The translations under genes were made by a program, and so were the position numbers. Below are positions 22,681-22,727 of a DNA stretch of 22,727 nucleotides, piece after piece (positions within the stretch are counted from its first letter, which is position 1; every line of letters begins with the position of its first letter). Under the pieces are notes generated by a model that was not told where the DNA came from, did no database searches, and saw only the letters and a program-made list of their open reading frames with translations. Source of the stretch: UBA2773 sp964643985 (GTDB lineage Bacteria; Patescibacteriota; Minisyncoccia; Moranbacterales; DUUL01); the NCBI GenBank assembly GCA_964643985.1, contig CAZXUS010000018.1:1-22727 (forward strand), read 5' to 3'.

Positions 22681-22727
22681 ATGGAATTTATAGAAAAAGT
22701 AAAAGAAGTTCGAAAAAACATTAAAGA
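22681..22727 (+). CDS. Start of an unidentified gene, cut by the window end
   Basis: An ATG opens a frame of 15 codons (MEFIEKVKEVRKNIK) that runs off the end. The Lys/Glu-rich amphipathic start does not identify a family. It is divergent from mod, and a TATAAT box lies just upstream. Confidence 0.5.
   Translation, partial: MEFIEKVKEVRKNIK

Noticed and set aside
1..22727. CRISPR array or insertion sequence
   Set aside because: No regularly spaced repeats and no transposase or integrase motifs were seen on either strand.

Overview
The window is AT-rich bacterial DNA from a small, streamlined genome. I infer a Candidate Phyla Radiation (Patescibacteria/Parcubacteria-like) bacterium. The reasons are tight gene packing, start codons that lack Shine-Dalgarno sequences, GC-rich palindromic dispersed repeats (CCTGCCTGCCGGCAGGCAGG type) confined to gene-free spacers, and divergent versions of common families. 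TAA is the main stop codon and nothing suggests a recoded UGA. No rRNA, tRNA, CRISPR array or transposase was found. A run of 100 N at 20891-20990 shows this is a scaffold. Position 1 lies inside a repeat that has a second, inverted copy at 16837-16891.

Region 1 (1-4150, + strand) is a copper-homeostasis operon. A CsoR repressor with a G-tract operator next to its promoter is followed by an unusual HMA / DsbD-like membrane / cupredoxin fusion and a Cu(I) P1B-type ATPase (CopA). Region 2 (4370-7380, - strand) is an arsenic-type operon: ArsR, a small CxxC thioredoxin-fold protein, an ArsP-type permease, an ArsF-like CxxC lipoprotein and an ArsG/CcdA-like membrane protein. A palindromic operator overlaps the ArsR promoter. 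The ArsE partner of the described arsEFG set is absent.

Region 3 (7760-14655) holds two convergent MacAB-like ABC systems. The first (+) is permease, lipoprotein, adaptor, ATPase. The second (-) is adaptor, permease, ATPase, with a divergent MarR regulator. Region 4 (15280-16940) is a broken Fic gene, with an in-frame stop in its N-terminal HTH and Gln in place of the catalytic His, next to mosaic dispersed repeats. Region 5 (16937-22395, - strand) holds an alpha/beta hydrolase, a double winged-helix protein with an FtsK-gamma-like C-terminus, and a type III-like restriction-modification pair (res and mod, with the gap inside mod). A truncated + strand gene starts at 22681.

The most interesting item is the roughly 185-nt leader of mod (22396-22580). 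It contains an interleaved double helix (pseudoknot), a long closing helix whose one imperfect pair is a G-U wobble only on the mod-sense strand, and an alternative helix that would bury the mod start codon. A predicted promoter places the transcript start at the first base of the closing helix. This is the layout of a riboswitch-like or autoregulatory leader, and I could not match it to a known class.
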